Source of the DNA: Opisthocomus hoazin | Lineage: Eukaryota; Chordata; Aves; Opisthocomiformes; Opisthocomidae | Assembly: GCF_030867145.1 (NCBI RefSeq) | Contig: NC_134440.1 | Coordinates: forward strand, 3,906,001 to 3,970,000 | Reading direction: 5' to 3' | Length of the DNA stretch: 64,000 bases | Shown: one piece after another, positions 26,001-41,000 of the stretch | Numbering within the stretch: the stretch's first letter is position 1 | How the letters are laid out: every line of letters begins with the position of its first letter | Position numbers and translations under genes: made by a program | Notes under the pieces: model-generated | The model's database searches: none | What the model saw: the letters and a program-made list of their open reading frames with translations, nothing else | Told to the model about the DNA's origin: nothing

Positions 26001-29000
26001 TCAGGTAGCTAGGCTCTAGAGAACTCTCTCTATTTCCTTACAACTCATGCTTTTTTTTTTTTTAATACAACTTGTATTTGTAAACAAATGAAGAACTCGC
26101 ATGAATGCCACCAGGGCTTAACGTAATGCATTCAGAGACTTAAAAGAAGGAATAGGAAGGGCCTTAATACAGACATAATTTTGTCAACCTATCAAATCAG
26201 CTCCCCTTTGCTTTAAATAGTAATATAAATTTGCACCTAGAAAACTAGTCTTTAAAATTCCACACAGTGATCATAGACCTGAATTTTATCATAGTTGAGT
26301 GCCTTTTACCTTGTTCAGGAGGAACTCATCAAGATGTTTCAGTTCATTGGCATTTGCAATCTCACGGACCATGGAAGCTCGCCAATTCTGAGACACACTT
26401 GAGATCTTGCTGATCTTTATAGTACGGTTCTTCTTTGTTTTACTGCTCTCTTTCACATGGCGCTCCCCTGCCTGGAGGCGACTTGCCTGTCCAGAAGCAG
26501 CTGGAAAAGAAGTTAATTTGTGTATCAAATCAGAAAGACTGAAATCTGTAGTATTTGTTTCCATGCAAAACATTATAGAAAAGAGGGATATTAGCAAGCT
26601 GGGGATTAAGTCACAGAAACTCACCTTCTGAAACTTTCTGGGTTCCTCCTGTTTCTGGAAAGAGGACACAAGATACAAGGGAGAGACCACCTTCATCAAT
26701 CACATCAGGACTCTCCTTTGGTATTTTCTTATCTGGCTTCTTCCCCAAAAGTCTACGCAAAGGACTTTTAAAAGCAGACCTGAACATAAAAGCAGACACA
26801 AGTTTGTCACATTAGTAATGGAAGCTGGCTCTACTACAAGAAAAGGCTCTTTTACAGTACAGCTAACATCCACAATAGGATTAACCTCTATTGTGAGTAT
26901 TTCCTCAGAAGTCCAACCTGCAGAAAAACTGAGCAGCACAAAAAAGGAAAGACAGTCTGAGAGCACAGCTGGACATCCTTGTATTTACTAGATTAGGGTA
27001 CTACCTTCAACACACACAACACATCACACATCCAAGACATCGTCTCTGGCTCAGGAAGTCCCCGAGTTGCAGAACGCCACAAACTGGAGGAGCAGGCCAG
27101 GGAAACAGCATCACATGCTTTCTGGGTTCTTAAGCTTTTGTCTCAGTGTCCTACTTCTGAGTCTGGATGACAGTATACTACACGAATCTTTGATCTAAGC
27201 CTGTATGGTAGTTCTTATGTTAAAAAGAACCAGTTCAAAGATGAGTGTTATGCAAGAAGCAGAGAATGTGTTCCTCAACAGGGTCAGATATCATGCTTAT
27301 ATCAACATGAAGATCAAGTCAATGAACAACACAGCCACTCACGTAGCTCATGTCAACACGTGTGTCTCCACAATCACACTCTAAAGATGCCCAATTCAAG
27401 TACTGGTAGAAAAACTCCTTTTTTTTCCCATTTTCTTAAAGACAGGCCAGTCACACACAGAATACATACTTGGCATCTATCTGCTGACTTGCTGACTGCA
27501 TGGAAACAGCTGCATCAGAGGTAGGTAAGAGGTCACTGGGCTTCTTTTGCACAGGATATTTCTTATTGCCTTTTTCTTCTTCTATCGTATCTGGTGATTG
27601 CTACAGTACAGAGGAGGAGTCAAATAACTACATATTGAGTGAAATAGATTATTTAAATCGTTTGAAGAACCAGAATGGTAGAAAAAAGTTTGCATCATCA
27701 AGACAAAACACTTTATCCAATAGATACTACCTTACTAATATAAGACCTAAGCATATTTAATGCTTTAATCAAGGGTTCATTTAATAAAAATCCAGTTTTC
27801 AAATTGCTGTACAATATTTGCTAATGAAATTTTTTACATGGATATCAAGCCATAAAAACAAAACCAAAAAAAAATCTGAGGTGAACACAAGCACACAGAA
27901 CACACTATACAAATATTAAAGATTTGTGAATAATTGGCTAAACAAGGATAACAATGTGTAAATATGCACAATAGCACCAGTACCTGATTCATGGCAACAG
28001 AGTGGGCAAGTGTTGAGAGATCACTTAATGAAGATGAACTCCCCTTCTTTCTGCAATGTCACAAAATTAGTTTCAGATTACATATTTTATAGAAGTCTGT
28101 AGCCTCTTAATATTTAACACCTTTTAAATAATCCACATATCAATGTTAGAATCAAGAGAGGATTCTGATCAACTCTTGCAACTCACTTTTAAATGCGAAA
28201 TGTGCTGAAGAAGTAAAAAAATGAGTAAGATTTCCTGCCGTATCAGAGGGATGATGCTTGCAAACTGCAGGTCACTAAAACCTTGTTTTCAATGGACAAA
28301 AGACACATGAAAATAAACTCACTACTTTAACTAAACACTACTTTAACTAAAGCCCTGACTCTCCAATTTGAATTCAGCAAGGCAGGCTTTGTATCGTTTG
28401 ATAGCTTCTGAAAACATTCTACCCATACAGATTCAACTGCAGGACTGGGAGCCAAGAAAAAGCAGCAGTTGTTCATAGTTCTATTTTCTCCCATAATATG
28501 TCCAGATGGACAGGCTATCAGGAGCTCTCCACCTATTTTTAAATATTACAAACATGTGTTTTCTGAAAAAGTCAAAGTAATTAGGAAGCTGCCCTTACTC
28601 TAGCTGATCCTGAGGAGACTTATCCGCACGTGTTCTTTCATCCAAAGACTGACTCAGCATATCATTCTGACTGGCATCAGACTGTCTCTTTCCTTTCCAC
28701 TTCTCTCTCTTGTACTTTAGCTTCCCCGGGTCATCCACGTATCTCTGGATTGCGGAAGAAGTGGGACTCTCCAGATCTTTGGTTGCCCTCTGGACAAGAC
28801 GTTTGTTCTTATCTGCCCAGCATTCAGCTTGAGTTTGAAAGCTCCCAGTAGCAGACAGCGTATTATGGAGATTCAGTGCAAGATTTGTCGGCCTTTCAGG
28901 GCAGGTAAAGCTTTGGCTGCCTTTTATCTGGTTATTTTGATTCCCTTGTGTTTTCATTCTATCAACTGCCTTATCATCTGCTTCCAATACAGGTGGTTGC

Positions 29001-32000
29001 TCAGGAACAGAACCGCTTTCTTTTATCTCGCTTGATGGTGCTGGGTCTGAAAGAGTTTTTCCTTCACTTGGACTTCTCTCTCCCTCACTGCTTCCTTGAA
29101 GGGCAGCATCTTGTGCTGTGGATTTCTTTGGCACTGGCACAGTTTCCAGGGCCTCTTCAAAAGAGGTTTGTTCCTCGTGGCAAAGTGAAGATGACCCTTC
29201 GAAGGCAAACAGGACATGCTTATTCTGTAACTCGTTATGTTCCAGCCCCCTCTGCCGGCGAGATTCCCGTTTCTCCCGGCTGTTCGTCACTTTCTCGGAG
29301 CCCTCAGTCACGTTCTTCTGGGGTAATGTGGCTTTTTCAGATGAGCTCACGTTTTCTGCTTGCTCATTTGGAGTGTGATCTCTGTCCCCAACAACTTGAT
29401 CGAGCTCTGACTTGTGTTTGACAGGCAACTGATCCATTGCCAGTTCACTGCGCTCGTCCTTGCTCATATCGTTCTCTCTGTCTTGATCTTCCTGCATTGC
29501 GCTCTGCTTTTCTTCAGCTTTCTGCTTTTCTACAGCCATTTTCTGAAATCTGTTAAGAATTTGCAAGGTGAAAAGACCAATATTTAAATGTACAGCATTC
29601 AAGAAAAGTACCCAACTGTTTAAATGCAGACTAAACAGCAATACAGACACAAAGTACAGATACACTTATAGCCCCAGTATGACGGCATGGAGGTCTGCTT
29701 ATCAGGACTGGCATGCATTGGCGCAGCTCAGCTGAATAATGCTCAAGTCCCAAGCGCTTAACCAGTTTCCACACACCACTAGCCATTTGTTACTGACTGC
29801 AGCATCACATGGTAATAACTATCTTTAAGTTGTTTACTAAGTCAAGATATCACACAGAAACTAAGCTTGGCAGGTGAAGCCACGTAACTAAGTGGTCAAA
29901 ACGCATGTTTGCTTATCACATGGCTCCTCTTCCTTTACCTCTTACGCTGTAGATGCCCTCTGACCATGGCTTGCAGGAGACAAATTCTCCTCTTCTGCTG
30001 AAGGTAGCATTTTCGCTCCCTGTAACTTCGCCATGCTGACTGAATATAAATGGCAGCATTATTCCTCTGCAGTGCCATCCTAACACAACGGGAACGCCAG
30101 CAAGCCTTAAGAAGAGAGATTTCTGAAGTAAGGGAGGGGGTACTTCAAGGTGGGGAGTGTTATCTGAGGGGGTTTGTGTGTTAAAAGAAGAAAATTGGCA
30201 ATTCTCGAAGATACCTGTAAAACAATGGCTGCCTGCCTTGTTCTGAGAAAGCGTCTCCTTTCTAAAACCATCCTGAGCCAGCTCTGAAGCAGAATGATTT
30301 TCCTCATCACTTCTTTGTGTAGTGTATCCTGTAGCATCTGCCGTTCAGCCTCTTTCATAAAAATCTGCTCAGTTAAAGAAAAGTTCATCAACAAACAGTT
30401 AATAGAAGCCTTTCAGCCCCCACTGGAGGCATCTCCACAAGCTGAAAAATAAGAATGGTCTTATTAGCTGACAGCAATTAGCTTTTGGTTTACCAAATCT
30501 CAGTGTTTAGATTCTAAAACATACAACTGTACTCACAGCCTTCAAATCGTAGAACCCTTCTAAAATGAAAACATTGACCTGTTTGACAAATGCCAATAGC
30601 AACAATTCCCCAAAAGTCATATCCACACAACACAGACTCGTTCTATATTGCAAGATCACAGGTTGGCATCAAAAGCCATGAGGCTGCTACTTAACGTCTG
30701 TGTCAACATTTACAAAAGCAGAAATAGCTAATTTAAATACAAAATGCAGAAGACAGCAATGCCCTTAAATGAACTATACTAGATTTTGCAGTGTACATCA
30801 GTGTTTCTTACTGGCTTACAGAAAGTGTCACAGACCTTGGTCATCCCTATTTGATAGTAGTTTTCATTCAGTTTTAGTTTATTCAGATAAACACAGATGT
30901 CTTCCTTAGAGGCTTTGGCATTTTTGGGCAGTAACACCTGAAACTGGTCTATGAATTCCTGTGAAAAGCAGACAGCAAGAGATCAAAGTTAGAAGGCAAT
31001 TCACAAGTTTAGAGTTCTAACTAGATTTCTAAAAGTTAAGACATCTGAGCTATTGGGGTTTGAAAGTCCTTATTCTTCACTCTGAATTGAGCTATTTTTT
31101 CCTATTCTGTAAAATGCAGGCATTATTCAGCCTCTAATGGTAAAGATCACCTATATGTGATCTATAAAGCTACATGCACAGAGTATTTTATAGAAAACTA
31201 ATTCACATACAGAGACAGTGATGTGCAGCACCGATTGCTTATACAGCACTCAGAATGCTTTCCTTCATGCAACAAGTAGAACAACTTACTGGTAGATGAC
31301 TCGCACAATGGTTTCAACTACAACTTGTTACCACGCGGGCTCTGTCACAACTGCAGTGAATTTTTACAGTTTATCCCAAGTGCTCATGAGATTCACGTGA
31401 AGAGAGACCCAAAAGACTCTGAAGCAACATGTGTTCTTCCAAAAGAGCAGATATTTCTGAAAGCATAATTCACCTCCACATACCTGGAACGTATATTTGG
31501 CGCTGTAGCCAGATCTTCTGATTCGCACAGTTTCTAGCATGCCAGTGTATCTTAACTGTTGAAGCACCAAGTTTTCATCAAAAAGCATCTCTTTCTGAAA
31601 AAGATCAGCAGTCAACAGCTAATAAATGCCTGAAGAGTCCTATTTCTGTCCAGCAGAAAAAGCACATTCTGTTTTCACACCTTAATTAGCTTTCACCTTC
31701 ATACAGAATGACGGTGAACAAGTCAAAGAGATATATTACAGGGCTAGAAGGCTTGGATGCTCAGCAGCCAGATCAGCTCAGCTCTTCCGGCAGTCTTACC
31801 TTCTCAGCATTGGAGCGGATGCAACGGATGAAGAACGGCTCAGCTTTACCCAGTGTCTCCAGTAACTTATTAAGTGAAGTCTGAAATTAAATATTCAGAA
31901 ACATTTTTTCCTTCAGATACCAGCAATGTGAGTTGCATTTGACAGCAGTACAGCTTCTTGCTCAGAAATAATGCTCTTTCAGGTCTGATGGCTATACAAA

Positions 32001-35000
32001 TCCTATTTCACCCAATATGGGGGTTCTCCCGTACTGCACAGCAGATCCCTGTATTTGTTTTTACCTTTTCTCAGGACAATGAAAAGTGGGGGTTGTGTAT
32101 GCTGTTACAATAGCACTACATCTGCATACAAGGATGAAGCTGATTGAACAGAGAACTAACATTTCATGGCATAATGATAGTCTCTAAACGTAGTCTAAGT
32201 TTAATCAAGTAACAAAACCCTACTTCAAACAAATCCCAAGAATAAAAACCACTCCGTTTTCAAGCAAGGTCAGCCTAGATCAGACCAGGAAGGTCTGTTC
32301 CCTGAGGTCAGGGTGCACCCAGAAGTGTGTACCACCACATCAGTCACCTACCTGGAACTGTGCACTTATGCTAGGGGGTTTCTTCTTTTTGTGCAAGTGC
32401 AAGAGGGATTTTGTAGTTCGATCATGCAGAGTCATGCTCACTATGAGCTTCAGAGATATGGAATCCAGCAAGTTCTAGAAGAAAGTTTCCATAATCAGCA
32501 AAGTGCAAGTCTCTTAACTGAAGGGGAAATATTTCTATCTGCATCAAAATGAGTAAGAATGAAATAACTACCTAGAGCTCCACATTCAATGATGTTACAT
32601 CTTGTGACTATTTCTATCCTGGACCAAAGCATCTTCTTAAGAGGGAAACTTTTCCACTGCCCCATTCCAAGGGTGTAAGGTGAACAAGGTGAATTACATA
32701 ATTGCTGTGTTTGCCTTCCATTACTTGATTAGAAATGGCTTTATGTATCTATGGCATCACTACTCTAATTACAGATGCCAATTCACAATTTTTTCCTGTT
32801 CAGCTCTCCCTAGAAAGGTGAACATTTACCTATCCTTTACATTGTCTAAAAGGAAGTTTTAGAGGATAAATGATACAACTTCCCTATACTATGAAACAGT
32901 ATTTTCTGAAGTGAGTTCTGTCAATCAAAATGAACATTCACAGTGGGGGGGGAAGAAAAACAAGAGCAATCTAAGTTTACTGAATAACTTTACCTTGGGA
33001 ATGATCTGCTTTTGTTTGATACCTTTACTTTTCCTGTCAAAATATTAAAGATAATTTAAGACAAAAACATATATGATTTTTGGTTATTTCAGCAAGCCAG
33101 AAGTTGGTGTAATTTATGACGCAAGATGAAGGACAGCAGAAAATTAGCACAACAGCATCTGGGTGTGTTCATGCATATCTCTTAGAAGTGATCAATGTAA
33201 GAAATGCAAACTGCTTCGCAACAAGAATTTTTAATGTTTTTTTTTTTTGTAAAATAAACTCTGTAGGTATTGGAAGCATTCAAAAGTGAAACATTTTTTC
33301 TGAAGTTCAAGCTAACTGCACTGCTGCATAGGCTATTTTTGTGCAAGTTATTCTATTTAGCTAACTGTACAGTCATTGAACACTCAGCATAATCCTAACG
33401 GACTACCAAATCAAAATACTTGATTAAGAAGTTACTGTTGTTTGCACCGGTACCCCTGTGAAAGTGCTTAACTGTTCACAGAAGGACAACACATGCCCCC
33501 AGCACTCCAGTTACGAATTCCGATACGTCCGAGATCACTCCCGAACCTCCTGGGGCACTACACAAACCCCTGCCATAGCTCATCCACACACAGGCAGTGA
33601 ATGAGAAGCTGAATTCAGACACAAGGCTGTAGCTCACATCCTCCTGATTCTAAGCATGTTAGCTCTATTAGGTAAGGCATGTCCCAACTCCACGCCACTC
33701 AGTTTACACTTATTTATTATACAATGGACCACAGTGATTTTCTTACACATGTAAGAGTCTTAACCCAGGAATAAACACAGCATTGGCATCTCGAATTTCA
33801 GGAAACCATTAGTTGTAATTCCTGAGAGATTTCATTGCTAAAAGTTTTGCAACAACAAGCTTGTACTACATACTTGGGTTTTAAGGCAAGTTTACATGAA
33901 AAGTAGGCTTAACGTTCAGGTAATGCAATGAAGCAACAAAGCATTCTCTATAGCCCTTATATATTTAGAAGGAATTATTTTTTTCTTAATTGTCATATTT
34001 AGTTTTTTGCAAAAGACAAACTTGGGACAAGTGTATTTTTTTATTGGGCTAGAATAACTGCTTGGTTATTGTTGCACTTTCAAAGCAATACCTAGAGCAC
34101 CAGAACTCACATGAAGTGGGAGCGGTGTTGAAGTCGACTGAGTGACCGAAGCAGCTTACAGGGATCATCACCCTGCCATGGAAGTCCTTTTATACTTGCG
34201 ATGATTTGTTCATGCATGTCTCTAAAATGATTCACAGCAAAACACAGATGGCGAACAAAGATACACAGCCATGAGAGAGGGGAAAAAAAATGGAGTTAAA
34301 AACCCAAGAGATCCCATCACCAAGTGTGCTCCAAACAGTAGCAGGTCAATCCCAGACTACTTTTTCCTAAGCATGAATGATCTGATGTCAATTCAGCACT
34401 TTTTACTCTGTCAGTACCCTAAAATTTAATTACCAGGGTCTCACACTAAACTTACTCTCTAATTCTACCTTTTAATGTAAATTCTTGAGCCATCAATACA
34501 GAAAACAGAGGGAAATGTAGCAAAATGTACTTAATGTGCAAGGAACCTTTTTGTTAAGCAGCCTTTTCAGATAGAGATAATCTTCTTTATAATTAAGCAG
34601 TAAATATTTTTATATATATATATAAGATTTGACTACTAAAATGAGGCTGTTTAAGCAGGCTTACATCAAAAAAGTAAGTTAAAAATCAGCTGTTATAGGA
34701 GCACTTGACAAAATTTTGTTTTTCATTTCCATTTCAAACTTCTTCACACATTTAGCTTTTCAAAGTATGCCTGGGATGGTCCCTAATTCGTGGCAGATTC
34801 CATTATTTTAAGCATGCATCATGCTTGTGAAGCGTTGTGTCTTGGCACAGAACTTACCTTCTTTACTCTCCAGAGAGGCACAAACCAAAAATAACAGAAG
34901 CGTAAGAATCACTTCTGACTGTTAGATGCTATCACCATTCTGAGCTGCTCACTGAGGCAGCAACATTATTATAGACAGTTGCTCGCTTCCCTTGGTACCT

Positions 35001-38000
35001 CTGAAGTTTTTGAATACCCAGATTTTGTTTCAAGATATCATGAGGAAACAGATATATTATGCTACAACAGATTAATTCAAATTTTATCTTTAGTTCTTAG
35101 TTGCCACAAGTGACAGAGACTGTCCAGGATGAAGTAACCATGAAGCAGCACGAAGTCACTACTTTATTTGTACTTCATGGCTTCTCTTTTACACAGAGCA
35201 TGCTCAGAAGGGTCAGTCTGTCCAGGAACGTGCCTCCCTGGCCTTTAAGTGCAGGCCTATTTCTACTTACTTCTTGTTTTCATAAAAAGAAATGATGTCT
35301 TCAAAAGCATTTATATCGAAATCCTCAGAACAATCAAATGAGAAATCAAGCATTGAGCAGCTGCAAAAGGAACGTGTATAAAACCTAAATACCCCATAGA
35401 AAGCCAAATATGCCTATACAGAGCAACTTGTGGAGGCGGTTCTGCAGGACTCGCCCTGCCTCCTAATCAGGTCATAAGGCCGCAAAAACACATGAGTGCA
35501 CCTACAAATCCTTCAGTGACACAGCCTGGCTGCAGAGGGACACACAACACTAAAAGCAACATATACAAAGTACAGACAGAGAACTCAAAAACCCAGTGGT
35601 AAACGGAACTGAGGCTATGTCACTAACATTTAGCAGTACTGGGTCTTACATAAAACAAGCTAGAGTATTGTTTTGACAGTACTAAAAAGGCCAAACAAAA
35701 CAAGACAGAAGTAATAGAACTTGCTATCCTTGTGGAAAGATCTAGTTGACATTTGATATATGAAAATGCGACTCAGCAGTTCAGGTCTTTTCCCTGATAT
35801 GGGTTAAGTACGTGTTTCTCACCGATAAACTTTTTCTACTGGTGTATTTGATCTCTGGAGTTCTCCAAGAGGAACTCTGGGTCCTTGACGTACCACTCCT
35901 GTCACGAAACAATCAACAAGTTGAATTTTGATAAAGATACAAGCATAATAGACAAAAAAAACCCCCAACAACTATAAGAAGCAAAGTATCTATCCAAGGG
36001 CCTGGATTTTTTGTCTAGTACTTTAGCTACCAACCAAAGCTACCACTTCATTTCTCATGCTCCCTACTATTAGAAAGTAAATCGCAGCTGCTCACAAAAG
36101 GTTATCAAAATTAGTATTTAATCCTGAATACTCATTTGAAACTTCAGCAAAGTCTGAGAAGATCAAAACCAGTGACAAGATGAGCATGCATACCAGAACT
36201 AGTAATATGTTCCTCAACTATTACAAACAGGACTTCAAAATTAGCAAAGCCTGCTGGAAATGGAACACTTACTGGAGGAAGAAGTCTGAATGATCTCAGA
36301 TAAAAGTGACTATTCTCTTTGGTGTGTGAATGTTAAGCCATTTTCACAAGTCAGTTTTGTCCTTAGTACCACACCAAGACTGCATCGGGATGATAAGGTT
36401 TTGCCATAAACTGTTCCTGCCAACAAGCATTAATCAGTTGTACAGTATTTAGAAGTGTTTCCAGAGCATTTTTCATACTGTACCTGCAGTTTTCTGAGCT
36501 CTCTGGCGTCCAGCTTCTGCAAAGACAGCCATTGCTCGAATCGCTGCCCGCAGAACTGCCCAGCGGAACACAGCTACAGGGTCCATTCCTATCAGCTCCC
36601 GAACATAAGCACTGTCACTGCTTCGTAGTAAAGCAACAATATCTGGTCTCATGTAATCCATATTTTTCTCCCTGAAATCCTGAAAAACAGGAACATTGAA
36701 CCACAAGCTCTCAGGGAAGCTGTGTTTTGACCCAAGATATTAATGACTATTCAGAATAATTAATTATTCTAAATAATTCTCACTATAGTGAGCATTACCC
36801 TCAAGTCTATAACACCACCAAGGAAAAACAAAAAAATCTAAAGTACATCTGAAGACACATCTGATCCAGGCCATTCTCAGTTAAGTTTTCTACACCCTGA
36901 CAAAAACTATCAAAAAGGTTAAGGAAACTTGTTTTTGCGGCCATCAGATCTATCACCTACTTTTATCTGGTATTTAACTTTCCCGGCAAAGTGTCGAATA
37001 ATAAAAGCAGGCTCCATCACTGGGGTTCCAATAAAAAACTTGTTCTCCTCATGCTGCTGTTTGAATTTTGCAAGTAGAGTTTGGTTGGTGGCATGTGGAA
37101 AACTAGGAATACAAAACAAAAGAGGTCAGCTATTTTTCTCCAACCACAGGCGCGTTTACTGAGGTGCAAGGTGATGGACTGAAGAATGCCTATTGATCCT
37201 TGTGGAAAGTATTTTATCGTCTGAGATCTCTACACTTTAACTGAGACTTACACACCTGCTTTGAATATTAGAGGTGGGCTTAATTTCTGGACCAAACCCA
37301 AACAGCTCCACACATAGCAGAATATTCTGAGGTTTCAAGTGTATGTCAATGCTTCTTCCCACTTCACTAGTCAGGTTTAGTTAGCACCACATTAACTATT
37401 TACCATATTTGCTACTTAGTGTTCCAAAGACTTAGATACATGCATTTTACTTTAATTGTAATTACATGGTAAAACACAAAAGTGAAAGTTGCCAAGTCTG
37501 CTTAAGCCAAAGGTCAATTTTAGCATCAATCTGTATCACCACCATACTGGAGTCATTAGAAACAAACTACAGTGTAAGATCATAGTCATAAAATGACACT
37601 TTGCTTCCCACAACATCCCTCTCCTTTTTCAAGTGCTTTATTTCTGTTCCCTTCCACAGTCCTTCCCTCCTCCCTGCCACACATTTTTTTCAGAAGACAC
37701 TTGTTGCTTACTTGCTTTCTTCATCCAGAAGATAGAAGAGGCCAGTGGGCTTCTTGCTGATTAAGTGAATGCAGGCCACATTATCAGTATAGTCAATATT
37801 GTGCCAAGTGATCCCTTCACTCTTATATTCCTCCTGTGTAGCTCAAGAAAATTCCCTCATCAGTACAATGCCCTGACCTTTAATGTCCTGTGGTTTAAGT
37901 GCTTAAAAGACATCCTTGATCAGCTACGGCAAGTTGCGTTTGTTAGCTCAGGAAGCAGAAACAAAAATAAAGAAAATTTATAAATAAGAATAGAACAGCA

Positions 38001-41000
38001 GGCATACTGGGTCAGATCAAAGGTCCACCTAGCCAAGTCACTCAACAGCAGATGCTTGGGGTAAAACTATTTAAAAACCAAAACACTGAAAAGAATGTTT
38101 GGCTGTGCCTTCCCAGCAATGAGCAGTCCACGAACTTGGAGTTCAACATTACATCTACAGCATTACATTAAAAGCCTAGGTAGAGATATATTGGAGGAAT
38201 TTAAGTCTATTTTTCTCTTCCATAGTCCTTGTATTATGAGAAATCACAAATATTAATATCAAGTTCCAGAATTCCCAGACTACACTGTCAAACAAAGTAA
38301 CAGAAGTTTCAAAACAGACAGTTAAGCCCTGAACAACATCAACACCAGAATTTCCCTAAGGAAGCAACATATATGGCTTAAGTTCAGAAAATGTGGTGTG
38401 TTCTGACAAAAGAATATGAAGCTCTTCTGCCGAAATGACAACGCATCAAATGCGTGACATGACAAGCTTCCCATTAAGACATGGAACCAAACTATCAGGT
38501 TTTCTTAATGCTGTAAATGCCCACAGCAAAAGCTAACAATAGGGTACTAATGTAAAAAAAGATACCGCACAGAAAATTAAATAAGTGTTTTGTTTAACCA
38601 AAGACAAAGAAAACCTCTCACTGTTCTATATGATGATAAGAAATGGATTATTTTTAAGTAGGTAGAATTCAGTCTGCCTCATGACAGACTGCTCAGTGTG
38701 CACGCCACATTACAGAATTGAATCGCCATTTTCCACAGACAAAAAAGCCTTTCTTTAAAAAGATATAGAGATCCCCCCCGAGGGCTCTCATGCTGCAAGA
38801 GATACAGGAAACGGGTCATTGAAGGATTAAGCTTATTTGGAAAAAAGGCATTAGAAAAAAGAAAACAATGTAACTATTTACTCTAGTTAGCCTGGATAGC
38901 CACTTCTGTCATAGGTTACAAAACAGGGACCTCAACATTATGTTTACATTCGAAGTTTGTATGTTTGGTAATATTCTTCCCTTGAAAATGCATGTTTAAA
39001 GTTATCTATGTGCTGCTGACAAAATACCACAGAACAGAATGACTTCTTTCTTTCAGCGGAGTGACCAGAGAGACAACGTTTTAGCACAAACCAGAAAAAA
39101 AATCAATGTCTAGAGCAAGAAACCCCCTAAACCTCAACCTAGAAACAGGATCTGTTGGCTCTCGGGGCACTCAAAGCACTCCTCTGTAAGAGGATGATAC
39201 CATCTGCGAATAAGTACATCAACATACGCCAGTAATATCAGGATTTCAGAACTACTGCCAACATCAACACAAGAGTTGTATCCCCTAAATGCAGTCAGAT
39301 GGAAGAGGCAAAGACTGGTTATTAAATATCTACAAACTGACAAAAATAAGATAAACTGTTTCCCAACCTTCGAAAAAAGAAACCACCACCAACAAAAAAC
39401 CCCTGAAACAAGCGCCTCACCTACCATTAACGAAAGACCCAAAAACCCCCAAACCCTGAAACAAACACCTCACCTACAGATCTTCAAAGTTTAGAGTTTC
39501 ACCTGACTTCTGCCAGGGGTTGCCTGAACGTCTTTTTAGTTTCTTGCAGTCAAGCAGAAATTCAATGCTAGTCCTCTGAAGAAAGACCCTGCGATCATTA
39601 GTGTATGCAGAACACTAAACACAGCAAAGCTGCAACCTTCAAACAATACCATAACAAGCAACAATAAAACAAGACTTTTGGAAATATATTCAAGCAATTG
39701 TAAAAATTCCGCCACGAGACCCTGCAGAATAGTGGCTAAGTTGCATAATATACAAGCGCTTAATAAAAACAAGTTTTTGTTTCAGCAACTCTAGTTTCTT
39801 ACCTGTTCCAATTTGAAAATATGCTGATTGAAATAATACTGAAGCTGCTCATTTGCATAATTTATACAGAACTGTTCAAAACTGTTGGTTTCAAAGTCTT
39901 CAAATCCAAAAATATCAAGTACACCAATGGACAAACACTAAAAGAAGATGTGGAAATCTAGTTAAGCAATCTGTCACACAGTGACTTAACACACAACCGC
40001 TAAGAATTACAAAGAGCATGTAGCGTGTGCCAATAGATTTTGAATATTTAAGTTACGTCTACTGTGAAAACAGAGACAATTAAATATTACCAAGAAATTT
40101 AGCATGGACTTCAGAATAATCAGTTTATCACAGATACCTGAACATGGCATCTATAGCTTTGTCTGTTCGCTCCAAAAACACAACCTTCTACAAAGGCTTA
40201 GTTTTGTGAGAAACTTACTGTAACAGATTCCTCCATGTCCTTCTTATTAAGGAGCGCATGATTAATTCGCAGAACAATCCAATCAAACAGAGCACTGTAT
40301 AAGGACTTTGCCATTGAATCACGAGCTGTTATTGCCTGCAGATGAAACAATGTTCAAAACTTTGCTTAAAAAAATCATTTCTACTTCAGACCAGTGTCAC
40401 TCAAAGGTTACAATCCTATCAGAGACAAATAGAAAAAAAATTTTCCTTTAATGCTAACTTCTAACTTTCCAAACATCCCTCACTATATGTGAAAGTGGAC
40501 CATATTAGCTTTTTTATCCAAAAAAACATTTCAGTTATTTAAAATCATTCTAATCGTGTTCTTTTACTCACCTCATTGAGACTATATGGCAAAATAAGCT
40601 TATCATTAGCAGTCACAGTTTTTCTTTTTGTTAGCACTTCTACTAGAATTTCTCGTTTAACCTTCAAAACAAGCAAGAACAAGAGTTACTGTCACCCTCA
40701 AACTCTCCAATGAGTAATGTGATATCAACAGTGGACATACAATTTTCCCAACGAAGCACAAGCTATTTGATGACAGTTACATTTATCATTCATCAAAAGC
40801 TTTACAAGTTCTTCAACTTTAAACTGTTCTCAGCTTCGACTCATCCAGACGTTTCCCTATGATGGCAAAGAACACATCTCCACTAAATTTATTCCTGCTC
40901 AGCTCTACGATTAGTGAGTAAATAAATTATTTTTCCATGGTATGGGCTATATTCCATCCCGAACCCCAATAATTTCACCATTTTCACCCATTTCCCCTCC

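Noticed and set aside
28630-29421. Plus-strand frames of up to 157 codons
   Set aside because: They are antisense shadows of the 951-bp MYO9B exon 23, whose minus-strand frame is conserved.
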